Positions 17,713-25,841 are shown, numbered from the stretch's first letter. The stretch is 64,000 bases of DNA from Candidatus Nanosynbacter sp. TM7-087 (GCF_022828365.1 NZ_JAJQJU010000001.1:472842-536841), one strand, 5' to 3'. The notes: generated by a model from the letters alone, not told the origin. Translations and numbers: made by a program.

Positions 17713-17949
17713 CTATTTTTGCAATCCCGGCAAAATCATACTTGCCAAAATCGATAGCACAAAAATCACCGCAAAAACAATAGTTACATCAAACAAGTTT
17801 TTATCAAATCCGCGACGAGTAGTGAATAATTCCCCAGACGAGCCGAATCCTGCACCCAAACTTGCGCCTCGTTGTTGCAACAAAATTGCGATAATCATCA
17901 GTACGGCAGATCCAAGCGTCACGTACGGTAAAATTGTATCAATTGACAT
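17713..17949 (-). CDS. secG: Preprotein translocase subunit SecG
   Basis: A 78-residue two-helix membrane protein: IDTILPYVTLGSAVLMIIAILL, then the characteristic QQRGASLGAGFGSSGELFTTRRG linker, then a second helix ending LASMILPGL. It accompanies SecYE and assists SecA-driven export. ATG 17949 comes right after the upstream stop, with site AAGGAG inside the end of the upstream gene. It is the middle gene of a three-gene unit. Confidence 0.95.
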   Translation of the reverse strand: MSIDTILPYVTLGSAVLMIIAILLQQRGASLGAGFGSSGELFTTRRGFDKNLFDVTIVFAVIFVLSILASMILPGLQK

Positions 17950-17950
17950 A

Positions 17951-18325
17951 TTACTCCTTTTCTTCCCGCTGCAAAACCAGCGCGCTACTTATAATATAGT
18001 TTACCAAACTCAATATAATCCCGGCAATAATTGAATGCGCAAAAGTCATAGAAATTCCTGGCGCCAAAGCGAGCGAGATATAAACCATAAAGCCGTTCAC
18101 AATTAAGGTGAACAGTCCTAAAGTCAGTAGAATTGCTGGCAGAGCTAAAATTGTAACAATTGGCTTCAATACGCTATTCACTACCGAAAATATCAACCCC
18201 GCTATCATAAACGTCCACACAGAAGTTGCGCCCGGAGTTTCATTTCCAAGTAGCCGCACTGCAACCCAAATACCTACCGAGTTAAGAATCAGCCGAATTA
18301 AAAACGTCGCAAATTGTCTTTTCAT
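17951..18325 (-). CDS. Phage-holin-like / DUF360-type membrane protein
   Basis: A 124-residue protein of four hydrophobic segments with the arrangement RLILNSVGIWVAVRLL, VNSVLKPIVTILALPAILLT, LGLFTLIVNGFMVYI and a final helix. This is the pattern of the YvlD/DUF360 four-helix family often labelled phage holin family 4, whose role is unknown. ATG 18325 (MKRQFATF) is chosen over the longer frame because TCGACA-17-TATAAT ends 7 nt before it. First gene of the secG unit. Confidence 0.75.
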   Translation of the reverse strand: MKRQFATFLIRLILNSVGIWVAVRLLGNETPGATSVWTFMIAGLIFSVVNSVLKPIVTILALPAILLTLGLFTLIVNGFMVYISLALAPGISMTFAHSIIAGIILSLVNYIISSALVLQREEKE

Positions 18326-18332
18326 TAGTCTT

Positions 18333-18361
18333 ATTATATATAATTTATGCTTTATTGTCGA
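18333..18361 (-). promoter_or_regulatory. Leaderless promoter of the DUF360-secG-SBP unit
   Basis: TCGACA, 17 nt, TATAAT, 7 nt to ATG 18325. It decides the start of this gene. Confidence 0.7.
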
Positions 18362-18375
18362 TTGGTCGCCCAAAC

Positions 18376-19953
18376 TTAAGACAAGCGTTTAATTAAATTC
18401 GCCTTTTTCGTGCCAACTTCCGCCTGCAATTCCGTATAATCCGCCTCGATAATTTTTTTCACACTACCAAACTTCCTCAACAATTTCGCACGTGTCTTCG
18501 GGCCGATCCCTGGAATTTCTTCCAGCTGGTTTTTTGTCTGATGTTGACGCTTCAGCGCTGTATGATAGCTCACAGCAAATCGGTGTGACTCGTCACGAAT
18601 CCGCTGGAAAAGCTTGACAATGTCCGTTGTCGCAATAGAACTTTTTGTAAAATTGTCCCGGCTGGAATCGTCATCAATAGCAGAGCCTCGTAAATTCTTT
18701 GAATGAGAGCCGGCGTTGCGCTGAGTAGGATGCAAATTTACCACATACACATCATTGTCTTCGTGAATAGCGACATCCTGATGAATAGATTTTTGCAACT
18801 CTTCAATGCGCGTTACGTCAATTTGCGAGCCAGTTTTATGAATAATAATTTCTTCCTCACGTTTGGCGATGCTAATAATCGGCAATTTTATTCCGCGCTC
18901 ATCCCTTGCCTTAATCGCCGCCGAAAGTTGACCCTTTCCGCCGTCAATCAACAACAGGTCCGGATGACCCCAGCTTTTGATATTTCGCTCGCCAAGTCGC
19001 CTAAAAATCACCTCGTACATATTTCCAGTATCGTCGTTTTTTTCACCCACCTTAAATTTGCGATATTCCGTACGATCGCTCGCACCATTCGTAAAAACTA
19101 CCATACTCGCCACGACTTGACGTCCGTTCATATGCGAAATATCATAACCCTCAATTCGCACTGGAATATTTTTCAAGCCAAGTAGTTTCGCTAAATCAGC
19201 CAGTGCCTTGTCTTTTGAAATATCCAAAAATTCCTTGTCGCCAAACATAACGCGTCGCTGAAGCTCTTGCATGGCGCGCAACTTATTCCTCAGACTTGCC
19301 GCCCGCTCAAAATCGTGAAGTCCCGCAGCCGTTTTCATATCACGTTCCAGCTCCACAGCAATAGCCTTGCGATTTCCCTTAATATAACTTATCAATTTAC
19401 GCAAACCAGCTTTATACGCGTCCGAACCATCACTTATTTTCGGACTTAAACCCAAATCTTCATCCAACTTTGATTGCCCAGGGCGTCTTTGGCGAGTGAG
19501 ATATGGAAAAATTCGCCTCAAATAGCGCAATGCCTTTTTTAACGCAAAACCATTGTAAAATGGACCAAAATAATCCGCACCATCATCGGCAGGATTCCGC
19601 GTAAAACTGACCGTCGGCCAATCGCTTTTCATATCAATCCGAACATACATCTGAGATTTGTCGTCGCGCAGCAGAACGTTATATCGCGGCATATAACGCT
19701 TGATCATCTCGCTCTCTAAAAATAGCGCATCAACCTCACTCTCGGTTTCAATCCAATCAGTATCAAAAATTTCCGCCACCAGTGCCATAGTTTTGTTATC
19801 TCGCCCGCGCGAATCTTGAAAATACTGACGTACACGATTTTTAAGAACCGCCGCCTTGCCAACATAAATTACCTCGCCGCTCGCCGACTTATGAAAATAA
19901 ACACCGGGCGTTCGCGGTAAAGTTTTCAGCTTGGCTTGCAATGCTTGATTCAT
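18376..19953 (-). CDS. uvrC: Excinuclease ABC subunit C
   Basis: Makes both incisions in nucleotide excision repair. At 525 residues it is shorter than the usual 600 or so, but all parts are seen: GIY-YIG nuclease (GVYFHKSASGEVIYVGKA, about 17-34), UvrB-binding UVR motif (AAGLHDFERAASLRNKL, about 210-228), the RNase H-like domain (GYDISHMNGRQVVASMVVF) and tandem HhH at the C-terminus (IPGIGPKTRAKLLRKFG and VGTKKANLI). Start ATG 19953 is 7 nt after TGTAAT. uvrA is also in this window; uvrB is not. Confidence 0.97.
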   Translation of the reverse strand: MNQALQAKLKTLPRTPGVYFHKSASGEVIYVGKAAVLKNRVRQYFQDSRGRDNKTMALVAEIFDTDWIETESEVDALFLESEMIKRYMPRYNVLLRDDKSQMYVRIDMKSDWPTVSFTRNPADDGADYFGPFYNGFALKKALRYLRRIFPYLTRQRRPGQSKLDEDLGLSPKISDGSDAYKAGLRKLISYIKGNRKAIAVELERDMKTAAGLHDFERAASLRNKLRAMQELQRRVMFGDKEFLDISKDKALADLAKLLGLKNIPVRIEGYDISHMNGRQVVASMVVFTNGASDRTEYRKFKVGEKNDDTGNMYEVIFRRLGERNIKSWGHPDLLLIDGGKGQLSAAIKARDERGIKLPIISIAKREEEIIIHKTGSQIDVTRIEELQKSIHQDVAIHEDNDVYVVNLHPTQRNAGSHSKNLRGSAIDDDSSRDNFTKSSIATTDIVKLFQRIRDESHRFAVSYHTALKRQHQTKNQLEEIPGIGPKTRAKLLRKFGSVKKIIEADYTELQAEVGTKKANLIKRLS

Positions 19954-19960
19954 TAAATAT

Positions 19961-19989
19961 ATTACAATCTAAATACGACAATTATGCAA
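19961..19989 (-). promoter_or_regulatory. Leaderless promoter of uvrC
   Basis: TTGCAT, 17 nt, TGTAAT, 7 nt to ATG 19953. Confidence 0.55.
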
Positions 19990-20008
19990 GCATTCTCCTA
20001 GCGATTAA

Positions 20009-20356
20009 CTAATCTTCCAACCACTTTTTGAGAACTATCGCCTGATTATATTCCGTATCTTTGGCGCCATATAGCAGTGTAACTGCAGATTGTTCGTTCC
20101 AATTACTCTTTGCTTCGGCAGCTGCAGGATTATTATCTAGCTCCTTCATATAACGGCGAGAAAATTCCGGGAATTTTTCTGGATCGTGATTAAACCATTT
20201 ACGTAATTCATCGGTCGGGGCAATTTCTTTATTCCACTCGTCCAATGCAGCTCGCTCTTTGCTAATTCCGCGCGGCCACAATCGATCAACCAGCACACGA
20301 TAGCTATCGTCTGACGCGGTCGACTCATAAATCCGTTCAATTTTATACTTTGTCAT
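20009..20356 (-). CDS. DUF488 (YeaO-like) family protein
   Basis: A 115-residue soluble protein with the family signature RVLVDRLWPRGISKE (about 19-33), WNKEIAPTDELRKWFNHDPEKF and TLLYGAKDTEYNQA. Function is not established for the family. A -10 box TTATAT lies 6 nt before ATG 20356, with TTGATC 17 nt upstream of it. Single-gene unit between uvrC and the HD protein. Confidence 0.9.
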   Translation of the reverse strand: MTKYKIERIYESTASDDSYRVLVDRLWPRGISKERAALDEWNKEIAPTDELRKWFNHDPEKFPEFSRRYMKELDNNPAAAEAKSNWNEQSAVTLLYGAKDTEYNQAIVLKKWLED

Positions 20357-20362
20357 AATTTC

Positions 20363-20368
20363 ATATAA
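20363..20368 (-). promoter_or_regulatory. Leaderless -10 box of the DUF488 gene
   Basis: TTATAT, 6 nt before ATG 20356; TTGATC lies 17 nt upstream. Confidence 0.45.
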
Positions 20369-20422
20369 CTACAAATTATTGATCAGATCAATAAAAAGCG
20401 AAAGCTAACCATTCTTCAATAC

Positions 20423-21142
20423 TTATTCGACGCTACGTAAATATTTCTCCAAAAATTCACTCCATTCGGGGGCATTCTTCTCGCGGAAATAGGCACGAAG
20501 AAAATCAGCCATAATTTGATGCCGATTCTCCGCTTCTATTCGTCCTGGTTCAGTCAACATCAAACCTTTCAATTTCAGCAGCTTCTCAAAGAAGTGATTG
20601 ATAAATCCGTCAGTATCATGCGTATTGCCATCAGCGTTATATTCGCGCGCTGCCAGATTGACATTAGGCCAGACTTTAGGGTCAAAAATCCGCCCACCAT
20701 GATGACAAGCATAAACCAACGCCCGCTCAATGCCGACCGCACCAATAGCATCACACATATCAGCGTCAGACACCAATTTACCCACTAGCCGCTGCGGTTG
20801 CCTGCCGTTCAGCCGTTTGTTATAACCAATCGCCGCAATATTTTCTAACACAGCCTGACTTAAATCATCATCAACCTCTGCCTGCGCCATAATATCTACC
20901 GCGTTCGTCAATTTTTCCGCCTGCGTTTTACCGACTAATTTATAATCATCAACATCATGCAGCCAGGCCGTCAACAGCACTTCTTGCAGATTCACCGATT
21001 CGCTGCATTCATTAGCGAAACGCTCTGCCAACAACACTACTCGCTCGACATGATCGTCAGCATGCCCCGAAGTGTCGCCACCCAGCAACCGCCGAACTTT
21101 AGCCTTTACTATTTCAAGCTGGGAAATTTGTCGATCGTTCAT
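20423..21142 (-). CDS. HD-domain phosphohydrolase
   Basis: About 239 residues with the HD metal site: HADDHVERVVLLAERFA (about 28-44) and AWLHDVDDYK (about 62-71), then SDADMCDAIGAVGIERAL, as in the uncharacterised YpgQ/YedJ-like HD hydrolases. The substrate is unknown; nucleotides are likely for the family. Three in-frame ATGs are close together. The one at 21142 (MNDRQISQ) lies 6 nt after TATAAT, matching the leaderless rule seen elsewhere, so I choose it. Confidence 0.85.
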   Translation of the reverse strand: MNDRQISQLEIVKAKVRRLLGGDTSGHADDHVERVVLLAERFANECSESVNLQEVLLTAWLHDVDDYKLVGKTQAEKLTNAVDIMAQAEVDDDLSQAVLENIAAIGYNKRLNGRQPQRLVGKLVSDADMCDAIGAVGIERALVYACHHGGRIFDPKVWPNVNLAAREYNADGNTHDTDGFINHFFEKLLKLKGLMLTEPGRIEAENRHQIMADFLRAYFREKNAPEWSEFLEKYLRSVE

Positions 21143-21148
21143 ACTCAT

Positions 21149-21154
21149 ATTATA
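21149..21154 (-). promoter_or_regulatory. Leaderless -10 box of the HD gene
   Basis: TATAAT, 6 nt before ATG 21142; decides among three ATGs. Confidence 0.5.
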
Positions 21155-21172
21155 CATAAAAGCAGGGTCGCA

Positions 21173-21766
21173 TTACAATAACGATTCCCTAACTATAGAT
21201 TGCAAAACCGGCACAACATCTATTTCAAACCACGGATTACGCTTACGCCAGCCAATGTTAAGCGGCGATGGATGAACCAACGGAAAATAATCTGGTAAAT
21301 ATGCGTCGAAATTAGATACGGTTGCCGTTAAATTATGTTCAACACGATGATTCAAATAGTATTTCTGAGCATAAGACCCAACCAGTATAGTCAATCGCAC
21401 ATTCGGCATTTGAGCCAACAAACGCGGATGCCATTTTCTAGCAAAGTTCAGACGTGGCGGCAAATCACCATGTGCACCCTTGCCTGGATAATAAAAATCC
21501 ATCGGCATCAGCGCAAAAAGATCGGGATCATAAAATTGCTCGTCTGTTATGTCCAACCACTGACGAAGTAAACGTCCACTTGCATCGTTCCAAGGCTTCA
21601 ATGTTTGTTGAGCAATCCGCCCCGGAGCTTGCCCAACTAATACAATTTTTGAATTTGGTGAAGCGGAATATACGGGCGACCATCCTTTTTCTGTAAAATC
21701 AGCGTTAGCCGGATCAGACACTATCTGATCATACAAAAGTGGATTGCCAGTTTTACAAATAGCCAT
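21173..21766 (-). CDS. Uracil-DNA glycosylase superfamily protein
   Basis: A 197-residue protein. The UDG fold is signalled by IVLVGQAPGR (about 42-51, water-activating loop), FYYPGKG (about 91-97), VRLTILVGSYAQKYYL, and HPSPLN near the C-terminus (about 167-172, DNA-intercalation loop). It lacks the four cysteines of the iron-sulfur family 4/5 enzymes. It most resembles the uracil-DNA-glycosylase-like group with unassigned base specificity. Its start ATG lies 1 nt after the stop of a thioredoxin-like gene remnant, and that remnant supplies the GGAGAAAG sequence upstream. Confidence 0.82.
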   Translation of the reverse strand: MAICKTGNPLLYDQIVSDPANADFTEKGWSPVYSASPNSKIVLVGQAPGRIAQQTLKPWNDASGRLLRQWLDITDEQFYDPDLFALMPMDFYYPGKGAHGDLPPRLNFARKWHPRLLAQMPNVRLTILVGSYAQKYYLNHRVEHNLTATVSNFDAYLPDYFPLVHPSPLNIGWRKRNPWFEIDVVPVLQSIVRESLL

Positions 21767-21767
21767 T

Positions 21768-21827
21768 TTATTTCACAGCTTTCTCCAAAGCGTCAATTGA
21801 CATCCGCTTTGACTTCATACCGATCAT
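21768..21827 (-). pseudogene. Thioredoxin C-terminal gene fragment
   Basis: In a frame different from the overlapping ORF this stretch encodes MIGMKSKRMSIDALEKAVK and a stop. The intact thioredoxin gene at 23126-23455 ends MIGMKPKQTLIDALEKAAK. The DNA is also clearly alike, including the bases around the stop. The rest of the thioredoxin gene is absent. The fragment has been spliced onto the 3' end of the 22206 gene, whose last dozen residues are read from it out of frame. Confidence 0.8.
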
Positions 21828-22206
21828 TGTTGCCTTCGTTATCAGAATAGCGACTACCCGTGAAATCAAGCAACCCACGCCTATTTTTCTCATATTGATG
21901 TAGTCCAAACACTGATGCAACCACTTCATTACCAATAGCCCTGACTATAGTCTTCTTATATTCATCTACAACCTCAGTATTAACACTACACACTAACGTA
22001 TCTAGGTCGCGGATAGTACCATTTTCACGGAGTCGTGGAAAATCAGTATCGCCACCTACTGTCACTACTCGCTCGCCCCAATTGATTTCTTCAGCATTAG
22101 TTACTGCGTGTAAGCCCAGCCTGCCAACGATAACATATTGCCCACCCAAGTCATTTAGTCGATCATGAAGGTTACTTTTCTCAATAATATCAAATATATT
22201 CTCCAT
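21793..22206 (-). CDS. Nucleotidyltransferase-like protein, probably truncated
   Basis: A 137-residue ORF. The order VIVGRLGLHAVTNAEE, then TVGGDTDFPRLRENGT and IRDLDTLVCS resembles the head of nucleotidyltransferase-fold proteins (Gly-rich loop, then Asp-x-Asp strand), as in AbiEii or antitoxin-type enzymes, but the match is loose. The final residues NNDRYEVKADVN come from a thioredoxin gene scrap read out of frame, so the natural C-terminus seems to have been lost. A CATAAT box 6 nt before ATG 22206 suggests it is still transcribed. Confidence 0.45.
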   Translation of the reverse strand: MENIFDIIEKSNLHDRLNDLGGQYVIVGRLGLHAVTNAEEINWGERVVTVGGDTDFPRLRENGTIRDLDTLVCSVNTEVVDEYKKTIVRAIGNEVVASVFGLHQYEKNRRGLLDFTGSRYSDNEGNNDRYEVKADVN

Positions 22207-22212
22207 ATTACA

Positions 22213-22218
22213 ATTATG
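22213..22218 (-). promoter_or_regulatory. Leaderless -10 box of the nucleotidyltransferase-like gene
   Basis: CATAAT, 6 nt before ATG 22206, with TTTACT 16 nt upstream. Confidence 0.45.
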
Positions 22219-22679
22219 TCATAAAGCGTTAGTTAGTAAAGTGTATTCTTCAGGAAGATAATTCATATTAAGCCACCGGGCTTCCATTATTTCAAAGTTA
22301 CATTTTATGTCATAGTCAGACGCGTGCGCCGCAAAAACTCGAACTGAAAATTTGACATATGATTCATGAGAATTAGCTTTTCCGAGATATCGCAGATTAT
22401 GCACCCTTTTAATCCAACTTCTTCCAAGGTTTCTCTAACGGCAGCCTGTTCACAACTCTCACTACGTTTCACCCCGCCTCCCGGTAGAGCCCACTTTTGG
22501 CGGCTAAAACGACCTCTAACTAATAAAATCTTACCATCATCACGATAAACTATCACCCGTACGCGATCCTTCTGCGGTACAATCCTAAAAACTAGCGATA
22601 TGACACATGCAGTTCCACGAAAAATTGCCCGCACGAATGAGCTGAATATCTCGCCGACTATTGACCCTTTCTGAGACAT
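22219..22679 (-). pseudogene. Nudix hydrolase gene broken by a frameshift
   Basis: The first frame (22679 down to about 22400) encodes a membrane-leaning head, VIVYRDDGKILLVRGRF and a complete Nudix box (GGGVKRSESCEQAAVRETLE then EVGL). It then reads into unrelated sequence. The expected Nudix C-terminal half (LRYLGKANSHESYVKFSVRV and ARWLNMNYLP) continues in the -1 frame from about 22404. The shift falls at TTAAAAGGGTGC, a short homopolymer. A 1-nt indel in the organism, or a sequencing error, is the simplest cause. Confidence 0.75.
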
Positions 22680-22711
22680 AATTAGTAAAAACTTTCTCCT
22701 TTGGCGACAGC

Positions 22712-23107
22712 TTATTCGGTAGTTACGCCGTCAAAATCTTCTTCGTTAGCCTCCGCTTCTTCGCGAGTCGCCCGAACGATTCCATCTTTATGGTGTGCTG
22801 GACTATAAATAGTATAAAGCTTAAGTGGCTCCTCGCCGGTATTTATCACATTATGCTCAGCGCCCGCCGGCACAATAATCACACTACCGTCAGAAACAAT
22901 ATATTCATTGCCATCAATCAAAACCTTACCTTCGCCAGACTCAAATCTGAAAAATTGATCATTCTCCTCGTGAATCTCCGAACCAATTTCCCCGCCAACG
23001 GGCAGGCTCATCAACACCAATTGACAATGCCTGGCAGTATATAGAACTTGACGAAAATTATTATTTGCCAATGTAAGCTCTTCGATATTTCCACTAAAAC
23101 CCTTCAT
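22712..23107 (-). CDS. Cupin-domain protein
   Basis: A 131-residue single-cupin protein. Motif 1 reads GSEIHEENDQFFRFESGEG (about 42-60) and motif 2 PAGAEHNVIN (about 81-90), so the metal-binding His/Glu/His set is present. The tail is acidic. Small cupins of this kind (mannose-6-phosphate isomerase-like) often lack an assigned reaction. It has its own site GAAGGGGGA and lies 18 nt after trxA, third in the Fur-box-controlled unit. Confidence 0.85.
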   Translation of the reverse strand: MKGFSGNIEELTLANNNFRQVLYTARHCQLVLMSLPVGGEIGSEIHEENDQFFRFESGEGKVLIDGNEYIVSDGSVIIVPAGAEHNVINTGEEPLKLYTIYSPAHHKDGIVRATREEAEANEEDFDGVTTE

Positions 23108-23125
23108 AAATCCCCCTTCTATTTT

Positions 23126-23455
23126 TTATTTCGCAGCTTTTTCCAAAGCGTCAATCAATGTCTGCTTTGGCTTCATGCCAATCATTTCAGCAACTTCCTC
23201 GCCGCCAACAAAAATCTTCATGTTTGGAATTCCCTGCACGCGATATTCCATAGCTAATTGTGCATTTTCCTGACTTGCTTCAGTGTCAACTTTAACAATA
23301 TCAAACTCTGTTTCTTCAGCAATTTGATGCAAAAGCGGAGCCATTGCACGACATGGCGGACACCACGGTGCCCAAAAATCAACTAGTACAGGACCGTCGC
23401 TTTTTAGCACCTTATCTTCGAATTCTTGCTTCGTTGTAATTTCATATAAAGCCAT
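23126..23455 (-). CDS. trxA: Thioredoxin
   Basis: A 109-residue thioredoxin with active site WAPWCPPCRAMAPLL (Cys about 31 and 34) and the usual cis-Pro region (GIPNMKIF). CPPC replaces the common CGPC, which is seen in several Gram-positive thioredoxins and should alter redox potential. ATG 23455 (MALYEI) has a strong site AAGGAGG and overlaps the fur stop (TAATG), so the two are translationally coupled. A damaged copy of its 3' end lies at 21768-21827. Confidence 0.95.
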   Translation of the reverse strand: MALYEITTKQEFEDKVLKSDGPVLVDFWAPWCPPCRAMAPLLHQIAEETEFDIVKVDTEASQENAQLAMEYRVQGIPNMKIFVGGEEVAEMIGMKPKQTLIDALEKAAK

Positions 23456-23847
23456 TATTTCCTCCTTTTCTGGCATTTTTTACAAACTCCCGTCACAACC
23501 AACGGGCCGTCAATATAACAATCGCTAATTTCATGCGCAATTTGCTTTCTCATCTCATCGGCAATTTTAATATCCATCAAGCCATCGCAGTCACTACACA
23601 CAAAATGATCGTGATCGTCCTTACGAATATCATATCGCAAGCAACCTTTTTTGGTCGATGGCGCCAAACCAATCATCCCGTCGCCACACAGGCGTTGAGT
23701 TATTCGATGCACCGTCGTGTCGCTGACTTCAGGATGAATGTTCCGCAATTCCTGAGCAATTTCCGCATTCGTCGCATGATGCTTACTCTTTAAAATCGCC
23801 ATCACGTCATTCGTGTATTTTGTTGATCGCCTAACAATTTGCGTCAT
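23455..23847 (-). CDS. Fur-family metal/peroxide-responsive repressor
   Basis: A 130-residue regulator. Winged helix (ATNAEIAQELR then SDTTVHRITQRL, about 26-60), then metal-binding DDHDHFVCSDC and a second CXXC (VCKKC) near the end, which form the structural zinc site. It could be Fur, PerR or Zur; the adjoining thioredoxin favours an oxidative-stress (PerR-like) role, by inference only. Its own promoter carries a perfect palindrome typical of Fur-family operators, so autoregulation of fur-trxA-cupin is likely. Confidence 0.92.
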   Translation of the reverse strand: MTQIVRRSTKYTNDVMAILKSKHHATNAEIAQELRNIHPEVSDTTVHRITQRLCGDGMIGLAPSTKKGCLRYDIRKDDHDHFVCSDCDGLMDIKIADEMRKQIAHEISDCYIDGPLVVTGVCKKCQKRRK

Positions 23848-23853
23848 GTTCCT

Positions 23854-23872
23854 ATTGTAAAGTATTTACAAT
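23854..23872. promoter_or_regulatory. Fur/PerR-type operator
   Basis: ATTGTAAAGTATTTACAAT is a perfect 8-3-8 inverted repeat covering the -10 box of the fur promoter. Binding there would block polymerase directly. Confidence 0.75.
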
Positions 23873-23882
23873 AAATAAACAA
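23854..23882 (-). promoter_or_regulatory. fur-trxA promoter
   Basis: TTGTTT, 17 nt, TACAAT, 6 nt to ATG 23847; overlapped by the operator at 23854-23872. Confidence 0.6.
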
Positions 23883-23899
23883 GACCTTTGCTCCACAAA

Positions 23900-23928
23900 T
23901 TGACTTATATCTATATATTCCCTATAAT
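23900..23928 (+). promoter_or_regulatory. Promoter of the ABC exporter
   Basis: TTGACT, 17 nt, TATAAT: the best consensus match in the window. It predicts a leader of about 110 nt with a GAACTC/GAGTTC hairpin at 23942-23961. Confidence 0.75.
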
Positions 23929-24046
23929 AGTCAAAGTCTATGAACTCCCGACGGCGAGTTCCTCTAATATACATTTTTGAACACTTAAGAACGCTCAGTT
24001 TTCTGTGCAGTTTATAAATATTAATTTATTATCGAAAGGAATTGAT

Positions 24047-25819
24047 TTGAAAAACAAACCGAACAGCAAAGAAATATTTCGTCTATTTTGGAAAACATCA
24101 GCACCATACAGACACCGCCGAAACTTGGCAATATTTTTTGCAATGCTAACTCTCGTGGTTACTATTTTTGTCGGGCCGCTCATAATTGCCCAACTTCTTA
24201 GTATTATCCAACACAATCAACTACACGACGCAAAAAATCTATGGACACTAATTGCTTTATACGGCGTCAGTGAATTATGGTCGAGCGTCATCGGCTGGCG
24301 ATTAGTTTTATATCTCGTCTGGACATTCGAAACCGCCATGCAGCGAGATTTGTACGCTCGATGCTTCAGCAAACTGACTAACCAAACATTATTCTTTCAT
24401 TCAAATAAATTCGGCGGGTCGCTCGTTAGCCAAACAAATAAATTAGTTGGTGCGGTGGAAAGTTTTTGGGACACGATAATTTGGTCAATTTTGCCACTAG
24501 TTGTTTCACTGGTCGGTTCGATAATTGTCCTATCAACCCTTCTCTGGCAATACGCGTTATTCTTACTCATCTTCTCAATCGTTTTCAGCATCGTCGTTTA
24601 TTACGGATCCAAGCCAATGGCGAAATTGACAAAAAAAGAAGCCAAATCCAGCAACAAATTAAACGGTCAATTAGCCGACGTAATCTCAAACGTTCTAGCA
24701 GTCAAGTCATCTGGCGCCGAAGCTACGGAACAGAAATTTTTCACAAAAACCGTCAACTCTTGGCGAAATTCAAGCCTCGACGTAATGCGTGGATTCTTAA
24801 AAGTCAGCACTATATATTCGTCAATCAACATGGTTATTAAAATCGGAGCAATCGCCTTCGCAGTGTACGCAGCCCAGAATAATTTGGTGTCCGTGGCGTC
24901 CGTTTATCTTATTATCACCTACACTGGAAGCGTCGCACATGAGTTGTGGAATATGAACGGAATTATGCGCAATTACAACCGAATTATCGGTAACGCAAAT
25001 GATATGGTAGAAATCTTACAAACGCCAACAACATTGATTGATAAAAGCAATTCAAAGCTAAAAGTCACAAACGGCGAAATTTCTATGGATAAAGTAACTT
25101 TCACGCACGACGAAGGTCAAGGCGACACTCTATTCCACGACTTCTCTCTGGATATTAAATCGGGCGAAAAAATAGGTTTAGTCGGAGCGAGCGGTTCTGG
25201 GAAAACGACGCTCACCAAATTGCTATTACGCTTCGCCGACATTGACTCGGGAAAAATTACCATCGACGGACAAGATATTTCCGAAGTCACCCAAGCAAGC
25301 CTGCGCGCCAAAATCGCTTACGTACCACAAGAGCCATTACTATTCCACCGCTCCGTGCGCGAAAACATCGCTTACGGTCGACCTGATGCAACGGACGCAG
25401 AAATTGAAGAAGCCGCCAAAAAAGCTGGCGCTTACGATTTCATCATTGGACTTAAAAACGGTTTTGACACAATGGTTGGCGAACGCGGAACTAAATTATC
25501 TGGCGGACAGCGACAACGAGTTGCAATTGCTAGGGCAATTCTAAAAGATGCGCCAATTCTAGTCCTCGACGAGGCGACTTCAGCGCTAGATTCTGAGTCA
25601 GAAGCGTTGATCCAAAAATCCTTGGAAACGTTGATGGAGAATCGAACCTCAATTGTCATTGCCCATCGCTTATCTACAATTGCTAAGTTGGACCGTATAA
25701 TTGTTTTGAAAAATGGGAAAATTGTCGAGGACGGATCACACGACGAACTCATCAATAAAAAACGCGGTGTTTACGCAAAATTATGGGCGCGACAATCTGG
25801 CGGATTTATTGAAGAATAG
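24047..25819 (+). CDS. ABC exporter, fused permease and ATPase
   Basis: A half-transporter of about 590 residues. A six-helix membrane domain (about 20-310) is followed by the ATPase domain with Walker A GASGSGKTT (about 385), signature LSGGQRQR, Walker B ILVLDEATSALD and H-loop IVIAHRLSTIA. It works as a dimer and exports a lipid, peptide or drug; the substrate cannot be told. I place the start at TTG 24047 (LKNKPNSKEIF), because GAAAGGA lies at the right distance. A GTG at 24005 in the same frame has no site. Confidence 0.9.
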   Translation: MKNKPNSKEIFRLFWKTSAPYRHRRNLAIFFAMLTLVVTIFVGPLIIAQLLSIIQHNQLHDAKNLWTLIALYGVSELWSSVIGWRLVLYLVWTFETAMQRDLYARCFSKLTNQTLFFHSNKFGGSLVSQTNKLVGAVESFWDTIIWSILPLVVSLVGSIIVLSTLLWQYALFLLIFSIVFSIVVYYGSKPMAKLTKKEAKSSNKLNGQLADVISNVLAVKSSGAEATEQKFFTKTVNSWRNSSLDVMRGFLKVSTIYSSINMVIKIGAIAFAVYAAQNNLVSVASVYLIITYTGSVAHELWNMNGIMRNYNRIIGNANDMVEILQTPTTLIDKSNSKLKVTNGEISMDKVTFTHDEGQGDTLFHDFSLDIKSGEKIGLVGASGSGKTTLTKLLLRFADIDSGKITIDGQDISEVTQASLRAKIAYVPQEPLLFHRSVRENIAYGRPDATDAEIEEAAKKAGAYDFIIGLKNGFDTMVGERGTKLSGGQRQRVAIARAILKDAPILVLDEATSALDSESEALIQKSLETLMENRTSIVIAHRLSTIAKLDRIIVLKNGKIVEDGSHDELINKKRGVYAKLWARQSGGFIEE

Positions 25820-25841
25820 CTCAATCTGCATACGCTAATTA

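Noticed and set aside
21793..22206. AbiEii-type toxin/antitoxin nucleotidyltransferase
   Set aside because: Only a loose resemblance (Gly loop and Asp-x-Asp-like strand), no partner gene, and a damaged C-terminus; reported only as nucleotidyltransferase-like.
22390..22410. Programmed -1 frameshifting in the Nudix gene
   Set aside because: A_AAA_GGG is not an efficient slippery heptamer because the A-site tRNA would mispair, and no strong downstream hairpin is evident. A simple indel is more likely.
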